NCBI GenBank assembly: GCA_017881985.1
Contig: JADGQH010000091.1
Span: 1 to 10,742 of the forward strand
Direction of reading: 5' to 3'
Origin: Chloroflexota bacterium
GTDB lineage: Bacteria > Chloroflexota > Limnocylindria > Limnocylindrales > CSP1-4
Length of the DNA stretch: 10,742 bases
In this document: positions 1 to 5,081 of the stretch, in pieces
Numbering within the stretch: the stretch's first letter is position 1
Layout: every line of letters begins with the position of its first letter
Program-made: the position numbers and the translations under genes
The notes under the pieces: model-generated
Database searches by the model: none
What the model saw: the letters and a program-made list of their open reading frames with translations, nothing else
What the model was told of the DNA's origin: nothing

Positions 1-253
1 GGTCGAGCATCCCCGGCGCCGTCGCGGCGAGAAGCAGGTCCATGACGACCGCCATGGTTCCCGGGTTCTCCCCGTGGTACGTCTCCGGGCAACCCTCGCC
101 GATCCCGACGAGACCGGGCAGCGCCGGAGACCGGAGCTCGACCACGACGGTCGTGACGGCCTGGCCCTCGCCGGGCGCGGCACGGGCGATCACGAACGGG
201 TCGGCGAACGGAAGGCGCAGCGTCTCGACGCGAAGATCCCAGCCGGCCTTCAT
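1..253 (-). CDS. dgcA: Enolase-superfamily racemase/dipeptide epimerase, N-terminal part (DgcA-like), cut by window edge
   Basis: The first 84 residues are visible; the rest lies beyond the left edge. The sequence reads like the capping domain of the muconate-lactonizing/Ala-Glu epimerase branch of the enolase superfamily: LRLPFADPFVIAR near residues 12-24, then GLVGIGEG and ETYHGEN around 47-62, matching the family pattern G-x-GE...Y-GE. The catalytic barrel lysines and metal ligands are not in view. The ATG overlaps the TGA of the upstream DUF1611 gene in an ATGA arrangement, so translation is probably coupled; only a weak GGGGCGAG precedes it. Family knowledge: next to DUF1611/DgcN this protein is N-acetyl-D-glutamate racemase (DgcA) in the DgcN-DgcA pathway, or an L-Ala-D/L-Glu epimerase acting on murein peptides. 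The exact substrate is inferred from the neighbour. The superfamily call is firm, the symbol tentative. Confidence 0.82.
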   Translation of the reverse strand, partial: MKAGWDLRVETLRLPFADPFVIARAAPGEGQAVTTVVVELRSPALPGLVGIGEGCPETYHGENPGTMAVVMDLLLAATAPGMLD

Positions 254-1353
254 GCGCTCGCCCCGGCGATCCACGGGAGCGCGTCCACGGCCGACCTGAT
301 CGCCGCCCACAGCGGGCCGGCCCCGAAGCGGACCGGGTCGTCGGCCGGGAGCCCCGTCTCCGCAGCGACATCGGCAATCGCGTGCCGGGCGGCCGCCTCG
401 TCGGCGATGAGCGACGTGTTAACCGCGACCGCGACGACCTTCGACGGCGCGACAGTCGCGGCGATTTGCTCGTGGAGGTCGATGAACGGGCGGAGCGGCG
501 CGATCGGGAAGGATCGGTCCGGCAGGTGGTCGAAGTCGTGCGCAGCGAGGCCGACCTTGTGGACCAGCACCATCGCGTGCGGCGTGGCGCCGTGGATCAG
601 GCCGAGCGTCACCGAGCTGTATGCCGGGTGGTCGAGCGAGCCCTGGCCCTCGAGGATGATCCAGTCCCCCATCGCCTCGCCCTGCTCCACGAGCCACTCG
701 ACCGTGCCATTGAGGAAGTCGCTGATGACGCGGTCGACGGCGACGCCCCAGCCGTCGATCATCATGCCGGTCTGGCCGCTGGGTACGAAGACGGCCCGGT
801 CGCCGGCTTCGAGGGCGGCCCGGCGCAGGTCCAGGGCGACCGACATCTTGCCGATCGCGCAGTCGGTGCCGACGGTCAGGATCACGCGCCGGCCCGGGAG
901 GTGGCGCCGGCCGACCGCGCAGTCCATCCGGTCGGGCGCGCGGCGATAGTCGACGATCCGGACGCCGGCCGACGCCGCGGCGGCAGCAATCTCCGGGTCG
1001 TCCCCGAGGAGCGTGTGGAGCCCCGAGTGCAGCTCCAGCCCTTCCCGGATCGCCTCGAGGAGGACCGTGCGCCACTCGTCGGGAAGGCGGCCGCCGGTTG
1101 GCGCGATGCCGATGAGGAGCGCGTTCGGGCGCGGGCGGCCGGGGATCGCGAGCGCTTCGCCGAGGGTCGCCACGGCCGGGATGTCGTGGCCCGGCAGCCA
1201 CTCGTCCACGTTGCGCCCGGCGATCGTCGAATCGAGGATCGCCACGATCTCGTCGCGGCCGTAGCGGATGACGCCCCACGCGGTCTTGGCGTGGTGCGGG
1301 CCGAACTCGCCCTCGGTCAGGATCACCAGCCGGCGCGACGCCGTGGGTTCCAT
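250..1353 (-). CDS. dgcN: DUF1611 family protein, probable D-glutamate N-acetyltransferase (DgcN-like)
   Basis: A 367-residue protein with the DUF1611 layout: an N-terminal Rossmann-like domain (ILTEGEFGPHHAKTAWGVIRY, residues 11-31) and a C-terminal P-loop domain with GTDCAIGKMS at residues 162-171, followed by the conserved PSGQTGMMIDGWG (191-203) and LEGQGSLDHP (234-243). Family members from Pseudoalteromonas (DgcN) acetylate D-glutamate, which the enolase-superfamily partner DgcA racemizes to N-acetyl-L-glutamate; older annotations call the family an NAD-dependent epimerase. The adjacent epimerase with a 4-bp overlap supports this role. The start was chosen at the ATG at 1353 because AGGAGG lies 4 nt before it and the conserved domain begins there. 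The reading frame stays open upstream into the tRNA, which is not coding. Three CAGCCAGCC repeats lie just upstream of the RBS. No clear dedicated promoter is seen. The acetyltransferase activity in this organism is inference. Confidence 0.85.
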   Translation of the reverse strand: MEPTASRRLVILTEGEFGPHHAKTAWGVIRYGRDEIVAILDSTIAGRNVDEWLPGHDIPAVATLGEALAIPGRPRPNALLIGIAPTGGRLPDEWRTVLLEAIREGLELHSGLHTLLGDDPEIAAAAASAGVRIVDYRRAPDRMDCAVGRRHLPGRRVILTVGTDCAIGKMSVALDLRRAALEAGDRAVFVPSGQTGMMIDGWGVAVDRVISDFLNGTVEWLVEQGEAMGDWIILEGQGSLDHPAYSSVTLGLIHGATPHAMVLVHKVGLAAHDFDHLPDRSFPIAPLRPFIDLHEQIAATVAPSKVVAVAVNTSLIADEAAARHAIADVAAETGLPADDPVRFGAGPLWAAIRSAVDALPWIAGASA

Positions 1354-1364
1354 CGGTCCTCCTG

Positions 1365-1411
1365 GGCTGGCTGATTGCTGGGTCGGCTGGCTGCATCGGG
1401 GTGGCTGGCTG
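1365..1411 (-). repeat. Three spaced direct repeats CAGCCAGCC in the dgcN leader
   Basis: On the minus strand CAGCCAGCC occurs at 1411-1403, 1393-1385 and 1373-1365, giving periods of 18 and 20 bp. The last copy directly abuts the stretch that carries the AGGAGG Shine-Dalgarno of the DUF1611 gene. The spacing is near two helical turns, as for tandem operator half-sites, but they could also be an RNA-level feature or chance in GC-rich DNA. Confidence 0.5.
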
Positions 1412-1460
1412 CGTGGTCGCCAGGCCTGTCGACGGATGTCATCGTCGCGCATGGTCGCCG

Positions 1461-1496
1461 AAAAGGTAACGCCCCCGGGGCGCGGACCGGGGGCGT
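1461..1496 (-). terminator. Rho-independent-like terminator after tRNA-Glu
   Basis: A perfect 10-bp stem pairs ACGCCCCCGG (1469-1478) with its complement at 1487-1496, around an 8-nt loop. On the minus strand it lies 13 nt past the CCA end of the tRNA and is followed by TACCTTTT, a broken T-rich stretch. Position and stem strength fit a tRNA terminator; the T tract is imperfect, so some read-through into the dgcN gene is possible. Confidence 0.65.
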
Positions 1497-1509
1497 CGGG
1501 AATTTCGGT

Positions 1510-1586
1510 TGGTACCGCATACCGGATTCGAACCGGTGATCTCCGCCTTGAGAGGGCGGCGTCCTGGGCCTCTAGACGAATGCGGC
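1510..1586 (-). tRNA. tRNA-Glu (anticodon CUC)
   Basis: A 77-nt cloverleaf on the minus strand with encoded CCA. The acceptor stem is GCCGCAT/ATGCGGT with a terminal G-U pair and discriminator A. The D arm contains GTCTAGAGGCCCAGGAC, identical to the E. coli tRNA-Glu D arm. The anticodon arm is CCGCC-CTCTCAA-GGCGG, putting CTC at positions 34-36, which reads GAG. The variable loop is 5 nt (AGATC) and the T arm is ACCGG-TTCGAAT-CCGGT. It has its own promoter 37 nt upstream and a terminator downstream. No integrase or duplicated 3' end was seen, so it is not acting as an attachment site here. Confidence 0.97.
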
Positions 1587-1629
1587 AGGGCGGCCCGCAC
1601 GGACCCATCAGAGCCCCGACCGGGCCACG

Positions 1630-1658
1630 ATGCTACCAGAGCGCCCGTCGCGTCGCAA
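1630..1658 (-). promoter_or_regulatory. Sigma-70-type promoter of tRNA-Glu
   Basis: On the minus strand TTGCGA (1658-1653) is followed after exactly 17 bp by TAGCAT (1635-1630). TGG directly precedes the hexamer, making an extended -10 (TGnTAGCAT). The expected start near 1623 gives a leader of about 37 nt before the tRNA 5' end. The -10 resembles those before the lipoprotein and SufR-like genes. Confidence 0.7.
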
Positions 1659-1735
1659 ACCGCGGTGGCCGCACGCGGCGTATCCGCTCGACACCGACCG
1701 CGTCGCCCGCTCGACGCCGAGCAGCGTGCCGGCGT

Positions 1736-1757
1736 CCCGGTGTGCACCCGGTGTGCA
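1736..1757. repeat. Perfect 11-bp tandem duplication
   Basis: CCCGGTGTGCA occurs twice without a gap (1736-1746 and 1747-1757). The period equals about one helical turn. It is followed directly by the hairpin at 1761-1788. No function can be assigned. Confidence 0.75.
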
Positions 1758-1760
1758 TTG

Positions 1761-1788
1761 CGACCGGCGGCGACGCTGGCGCCGGTCG
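1761..1788. repeat. Perfect 9-bp inverted repeat (hairpin)
   Basis: CGACCGGCG (1761-1769) pairs with CGCCGGTCG (1780-1788) across a 10-nt loop. There is no T tract on either side, so a simple terminator is unlikely. It lies about 105 bp upstream of the tRNA promoter, in the gene-poor stretch. Confidence 0.5.
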
Positions 1789-1812
1789 AAGCGTGCACGA
1801 CGTGACTCGTGG

Positions 1813-1827
1813 GACCGCCAGGCGGTC
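1813..1827. repeat. 15-bp perfect inverted repeat, operator-like
   Basis: GACCGCC-A-GGCGGTC has two 7-bp arms around one base. Such a short centre fits a dimeric regulator site better than an RNA hairpin. The half-site ACCGCC also makes up the 14-bp palindrome at 4391-4404. GC-rich DNA yields such matches by chance, so the assignment is weak. Confidence 0.4.
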
Positions 1828-1901
1828 GTGCGGCACAGTCCATGACGCAATGTGACGGCCGGGCTGATCGCCGGCGGTCGCAGTGCGCAATCCATGCACG
1901 C
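1821..1901. repeat. Imperfect 28/29-bp direct repeat, 52-bp period
   Basis: The segments 1821-1848 and 1873-1901 share GGCGGTCG at the left, a diverged middle, and a right part GCACAGTCCATGACGC versus GCGCAATCCATGCACGC. They are direct repeats about five helical turns apart. No gene or known element explains them. Confidence 0.5.
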
Positions 1902-1982
1902 GCGGGTGGTGGCCCGTCTTGGTCGCCCGCGGAAAGTTGCCTCGAGTCGGAGGGGCAGCGCAGGTGCGACAGCCGGCTACCC

Positions 1983-2054
1983 GGGCACTTCCCCCGGGCG
2001 ACCCGGCCTGGGCGATCCGCCCCCGGGCGACTCGGCCCACGGCGATACGCCCGG
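1983..2054. repeat. Tandem array of 14-15-bp GC-rich units after the hydrolase gene
   Basis: Units beginning GGGCGAC or GGGCGAT repeat at 1996, 2010, 2025 and (as CGGCGAT) 2040. Each continues as roughly CCGGCC, with a more degenerate copy at 1983. The array ends 7 bp before the stop codon of the minus-strand hydrolase gene, so it lies in that transcript's 3' trailer. It is non-coding as far as can be seen. Confidence 0.6.
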
Positions 2055-2061
2055 GGCCGGC

Positions 2062-2976
2062 CTACAGGTGGTGCGTCTCCAGGAAGGTCCGGACCCGGTC
2101 GGCGACCTGTCGGTGGCTCTCCGTCCCGAGGACCATCCCGTAGTGCGAGTGCGCGCCGTACTGCTCGTGCTCGGCGCCGAGCCAGCTTGCCAGCTGCTCG
2201 GCTGCGACCGCGGCCGCCGATCCGTCGAGGCCCGAGCCGACCACGAGACGCGGCACGTCCGCGAGGGGCGCCGGGTCCACCGGGATGCCCGCCAGCATGT
2301 CGGCGCGGGCGCGTCCCGACTCCCGTGCCTTCTGGCCCAGCAGGTGCTGGACTCGCAGCACGTCGTCGAGCGTCATGTCGCGATTCTCGCGCTGGAGCTT
2401 CTCCGGCAGCATGTCCCAGCCGATCACGGCCCGGCCGTAGGCGATGGGCACCTCGCGAACGACGTGGGGCTTCACGGGCGGCCGCAGCTCGGCCGGGAGC
2501 TCGGCGTCCACGAGGATCAGCCCGGCCACGCCGGCCCGCTCCGCCGCGGCCTTGAGGACCAGCAGCCCGCCCATGCCGTGGCCGACGACCACCGGGTTCG
2601 GGCCCAGCCTGTCGATCCCGGCAACCACGTCGTCGAGATACGTGTCGAACGAGAGGGTCGCGGGATCCGCGGTCTTCGACCAGTAGTGGTTCCGCAGGTT
2701 GAGGGCATGCCCCTCCCAGCCGCGGCTGGCCAGGTGGCGGAGCCAGCGCTCCCAGAGCCACGAGCCGGCCAGCTCACCATGGATGAAGAGGAGCGGTCGG
2801 CGCCTGGAGCGACGCTCCGGGAGCCACGACTCGATGTAGAGCCCGCGCTCCTCGAGCTCGATCTCGTCCTTCCGGACCGGGCGCCCGGGACCGCTGCCGC
2901 TGCCGCCGCCCGGACCGCCGCCGGGCTCCGCCGGGGCGGGTCGCGGGTACGGGCGATCCAGGGGATCGTCGAACAT
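2062..2976 (-). CDS. Alpha/beta-hydrolase-fold protein with Gly in place of the nucleophile Ser
   Basis: A 304-residue cytoplasmic protein with no signal peptide. Residues 8-33 form a Pro/Gly/Ser-rich flexible stretch. The fold begins near 61 with PLLFIHGELAGSWLWERW, giving the HG oxyanion motif at 66-67. The nucleophile elbow at 130-138 reads VVVGHGMGG, where the family normally has G-H-S-M-G; the codon for residue 134 is GGC, so the usual serine is absent. A candidate acid is D251 (GSGLDGS) and a candidate histidine is H278 (AHSHYGMVLG). It follows the DUF1015 gene with a gap of only 8 bp and is probably co-transcribed and coupled. I chose the ATG at 2976, with AGGGGA 4 nt upstream, over an in-frame GTG at 2991 that has no clear RBS. 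It may be a non-hydrolytic member of the fold or use another mechanism; the substrate is unknown. Confidence 0.85.
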   Translation of the reverse strand: MFDDPLDRPYPRPAPAEPGGGPGGGSGSGPGRPVRKDEIELEERGLYIESWLPERRSRRRPLLFIHGELAGSWLWERWLRHLASRGWEGHALNLRNHYWSKTADPATLSFDTYLDDVVAGIDRLGPNPVVVGHGMGGLLVLKAAAERAGVAGLILVDAELPAELRPPVKPHVVREVPIAYGRAVIGWDMLPEKLQRENRDMTLDDVLRVQHLLGQKARESGRARADMLAGIPVDPAPLADVPRLVVGSGLDGSAAAVAAEQLASWLGAEHEQYGAHSHYGMVLGTESHRQVADRVRTFLETHHL

Positions 2977-2980
2977 CTCG

Positions 2981-2986
2981 TCCCCT
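2981..2986 (-). promoter_or_regulatory. Shine-Dalgarno deciding the hydrolase start
   Basis: AGGGGA (2986-2981) sits 4 nt before the ATG at 2976 and overlaps the TAG stop of the DUF1015 gene. It supports the ATG over the upstream GTG at 2991 and implies coupled translation of the pair. Confidence 0.6.
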
Positions 2987-4304
2987 ACCACTCGAGCGGG
3001 TTGATGACGAAGCCGGTCAGCGGTTTGGGGTAGAAGTAGGTGGACTTCTGGGGCATCACGTCGCCGGCGGCCGCGACTGCCACGATCTCCGCGACCGGCG
3101 TCGGCTCAAGCAGGAACGCGGCGTCCGCGCCGTCGACGGCCCCATCCACCCAGGCGATCGCCTCGGCCGCAGACTTCGTGTAGGCGATGCGGCCCCCGGT
3201 GGCGGTCGCCGCCCGGTCGATCCCGCTCAGCTGCTCGAGCGCGGCCGCGAGAATCGTCACGTCGAGCCTGCGCAACGCCTCGCCGCCCGGCGGCAGGAAC
3301 GGGGCGATCGCATCGCGCCGGGCCGTCATGATCGCGCCGCCCGCCCGCGTCCACAGCCCGAACCGGCCCGCGCCGCCCGGCGCCGATGCGCCCGGCCCGA
3401 ATGTCCGCTCGAGTGTCGCTGCGTCGGCAGCCGCGAGATCGAAGAGCGACCCAGCTGCCGCGAGAAGACCTGCGCTGTCGGCGATGCCGCGGGCGACGCG
3501 GTGCGCCGGGAGGACGGTGAGGGCGCCGCCGCTCGTCTCGAGCAGCAGCATGAGCACGAAGTCGAACGCGGGGTCCTCCTCGTTCGAGCTGGTCCGCTGC
3601 CGCTCGTCGCGATAGTGCAGCGCGGTCTCGTATCGATGGTGCCCGTCGGCGATCGTGATCGGCGCCCGCCCCGCGGCCTCGCGCAGGGCTGAGACGGCCG
3701 CGGCCGTCGGGCCGTCGTCGGGCAGCATCCAGAGCCGATGCCGGACGCCCTCCTCGTCGGTCACGTCCGCGATCGCGCTGCCGGCCGTCGTGTCCGCGAG
3801 CGCCCGGGCCGCATCTCCCGAGCCGTCGACGTAGAGCCCCATCACCCCGGAGAAGTTCGCGCCTGACGCTCGCATGAGCTTGTGGCGATCCTCGCGCGGC
3901 CCGCTGAGGGTCCGCTCGTGGGGCAGGATCCCCGAGCCCGGCCCGAACGGCTCCAGCTTGACCCGTGCATAGAAGCCGCGCTGGATCCGCCGAACCAGCG
4001 TGCCGGGCAGCGTGTACGCCTGCTCGTACACGTACAACGCCGGCCGCGGGTCCTTCGCCAGCGTTCCGTCGGAGCGCCAGCTCGAGAAGGTGCGCGCCGC
4101 GGCGCGGTACTTGTCGTCGGGGTCCGAGGCCCCCGGCAGGTCGACCGGCAGGTCGATCGCGACGACGTTGTGTGGATCGCGCGCGGCGAAGACCGCCCGC
4201 TGGGCCGGCGAGATCACGTCGTAGGGCGGGGCTACGACCCGCGCAAGGTCCGGCACCACGTCGCGGTTGTAGCGCAGGGCGCGGAACGCGCGGATCTCGG
4301 GCAC
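2985..4304 (-). CDS. DUF1015 family protein
   Basis: A 439-residue soluble protein of usual family length. Conserved family stretches are visible in order: the N-terminal IRAFRALRYN (4-13), VVAPPYDVIS (23-32), GILPHERTL (125-133), the ADGHHRYETA block (219-228), LPAHRV (265-270) and the C-terminal MPQKSTYFYPKPLTGF. The family is widespread in bacteria and archaea without an established reaction, and its conserved acidic and His-rich motifs look like an active site. The start is GTG at 4304, with AGGAGGT ending 3 nt upstream. It leads a two-gene unit with the hydrolase-fold protein and diverges from the lipoprotein gene at 4430. A TACACT at 4391-4386 is a possible -10, with a palindrome overlapping it. 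Family assignment is firm; function unknown. Confidence 0.92.
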   Translation of the reverse strand: MPEIRAFRALRYNRDVVPDLARVVAPPYDVISPAQRAVFAARDPHNVVAIDLPVDLPGASDPDDKYRAAARTFSSWRSDGTLAKDPRPALYVYEQAYTLPGTLVRRIQRGFYARVKLEPFGPGSGILPHERTLSGPREDRHKLMRASGANFSGVMGLYVDGSGDAARALADTTAGSAIADVTDEEGVRHRLWMLPDDGPTAAAVSALREAAGRAPITIADGHHRYETALHYRDERQRTSSNEEDPAFDFVLMLLLETSGGALTVLPAHRVARGIADSAGLLAAAGSLFDLAAADAATLERTFGPGASAPGGAGRFGLWTRAGGAIMTARRDAIAPFLPPGGEALRRLDVTILAAALEQLSGIDRAATATGGRIAYTKSAAEAIAWVDGAVDGADAAFLLEPTPVAEIVAVAAAGDVMPQKSTYFYPKPLTGFVINPLEW

Positions 4305-4385
4305 GCGACCTCCTGGAAACCGGGTTGGAACCGTGCGGCACGCCGGCCGGGCGACACGTCACGGCCGCGGCTGGGCGTCGTGGAG

Positions 4386-4391
4386 AGTGTA
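4386..4391 (-). promoter_or_regulatory. Possible -10 element for the DUF1015 operon
   Basis: TACACT on the minus strand lies about 80 bp upstream of the GTG start. No good -35 is found at 17-18 bp (ACGTGG/CACGTG), so the promoter would be weak or activator-dependent. Its first base overlaps the end of the 14-bp palindrome at 4391-4404. Confidence 0.35.
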
Positions 4392-4404
4392 CCGCCCGGG
4401 CGGT
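4391..4404. promoter_or_regulatory. 14-bp perfect palindrome between divergent promoters
   Basis: ACCGCCCGGGCGGT is perfectly self-complementary and lies between the putative -10 of the DUF1015 operon (minus) and the -10 of the lipoprotein gene (plus). Relative to the predicted lipoprotein transcript start it covers about -26 to -39, a typical operator position. It shares the half-site ACCGCC with the inverted repeat at 1813-1827. The binding protein is unknown. Confidence 0.45.
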
Positions 4405-4413
4405 TCGGCCACG

Positions 4414-4422
4414 TGCTAGCCT
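4414..4422 (+). promoter_or_regulatory. Extended -10 giving a predicted leaderless mRNA (lipoprotein gene)
   Basis: TGCTAGCCT (hexamer TAGCCT, 4417-4422) ends exactly 7 nt before the ATG at 4430. No Shine-Dalgarno is present between them, and no clear -35 is seen. The same nonamer at the same distance precedes the gene at 5082. Confidence 0.6.
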
Positions 4423-4429
4423 CCGGCCC

Positions 4430-4942
4430 ATGCCGACCCGCCCTCATGGGCTGCACCCCCGTCATCCCGGCCTGCGTGCCCGCGCCGCCGGTCGTGCCCG
4501 GGTCGGGGCGCTGGTCGCGTTCGTCGCGCTCCTCGTTGGCGCCTGCAGCGCGTTCACGCCGACGACCGCGCCGGCCACGCCGACCGACTTCGAGGGGGTC
4601 GTGGCGGAGCTCGAGAACATGGGGATCGACGTGAACCGCGTCGTGAGTGGCGAGGCCGGCTGCGACGACCAGCGCCTCTCGCGCACGGCGATCGGGTTCG
4701 ATGCGCGCGGACTCGACCAGGCGGCGACGGTGCGGATCCACCTCTATGCATTCAAGGACCAGCAGGTCTACGACGAGCTGCGGGCGACCGTGGACGCGTG
4801 CGCGCGCTCGTACGTGACCGATCCGGCCGCGTTCGGGGCCGTCGACGAGCCGCCGTACGTCCTGGCCGGCAGCGGGCCGTGGGCACCCTCGTTCAAGGAC
4901 GCCCTCCGGACCGCGCTCCAGCGGGCCGCGGTCGGCGGCTGA
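4430..4942 (+). CDS. Small predicted lipoprotein of unknown function
   Basis: A 170-residue protein. Residues 1-25 are Arg/His/Pro-rich and positively charged, 26-38 are hydrophobic, and LLVGAC supplies a lipobox with the lipidated Cys at 39, so it should be anchored on the outer face of the membrane. A short Thr/Pro/Ala linker (41-53) precedes a compact domain of about 115 residues, with helical-looking ends and two further cysteines at 78 and 124 that could form a disulfide. I do not recognise the domain. The start is fixed by a -10 hexamer 7 nt upstream, and no RBS is present, so a leaderless transcript is likely. It diverges from the DUF1015 operon and is followed by 139 bp without a gene. 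Reality of the gene is supported by the signal peptide plus a codon pattern like its neighbours. Confidence 0.82.
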   Translation: MPTRPHGLHPRHPGLRARAAGRARVGALVAFVALLVGACSAFTPTTAPATPTDFEGVVAELENMGIDVNRVVSGEAGCDDQRLSRTAIGFDARGLDQAATVRIHLYAFKDQQVYDELRATVDACARSYVTDPAAFGAVDEPPYVLAGSGPWAPSFKDALRTALQRAAVGG

Positions 4943-5065
4943 CGGAGCGGCCGCTGACGAGCCGTCGGCTGCTGCCGAAACCGCGGACCGCCCGGCTGTC
5001 GAGGATCGCCGGACGACCGCCGGAGGACCGGCGACCGGCCGCCGGCGGCTCCGATGCGGCTCCGG

Positions 5066-5074
5066 TGCTAGCCT
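5066..5074 (+). promoter_or_regulatory. Extended -10 giving a predicted leaderless mRNA (SufR-like gene)
   Basis: TGCTAGCCT (hexamer TAGCCT, 5069-5074) ends exactly 7 nt before the ATG at 5082, with no Shine-Dalgarno. It is identical in sequence and spacing to the element at 4414-4422. Confidence 0.6.
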
Positions 5075-5081
5075 GTCCGGC

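Larger units (their letters stand above)
1587..2061. other. Gene-poor intergenic region of about 475 bp with repeats
   Basis: Apart from the tRNA promoter I find no convincing gene here. Open frames exist on both strands but give Arg/Pro/Gly-rich, low-information translations without recognisable motifs or start signals. The stretch holds an 11-bp tandem duplication (1736-1757), a 9-bp perfect hairpin (1761-1788), a 15-bp inverted repeat (1813-1827), an imperfect 28/29-bp direct repeat with a 52-bp period (1821-1848 and 1873-1901), and a 14-15-bp tandem array (1983-2054). It could hold a structured RNA, operators, or decayed sequence; the sequence alone does not decide. Confidence 0.6.

Noticed and set aside
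382..1374. Long plus-strand open frame opposite the DUF1611 gene
   Set aside because: Its translation is Asp/Arg/Val-rich with no motifs and mirrors the codon pattern of the real minus-strand gene; such antisense frames are normal at this GC content.
250..1586. tRNA-Glu next to D-glutamate genes as a functional unit
   Set aside because: They share a strand, but a terminator separates them and the link by glutamate is most likely coincidence.
1510..1586. tRNA 3' end as an integration site for a mobile element
   Set aside because: No duplicate of the tRNA 3' end and no integrase or phage-like genes are present in the window.
250..1608. Upstream extension of the DUF1611 frame by 85 codons into the tRNA gene
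   Set aside because: The added residues are low-information, overlap the tRNA and its terminator, and a strong AGGAGG precedes the ATG at 1353, where the conserved domain starts.
2985..4431. Alternative frames over the DUF1015 gene and its upstream region on both strands
   Set aside because: They lack family motifs and Shine-Dalgarno sites, while the DUF1015 frame has conserved motifs over its whole length.
4943..5065. Terminator or small gene between the lipoprotein and the SufR-like gene
   Set aside because: Only short GC-rich stems without T tracts and no start-signal-backed frame; nothing can be supported.
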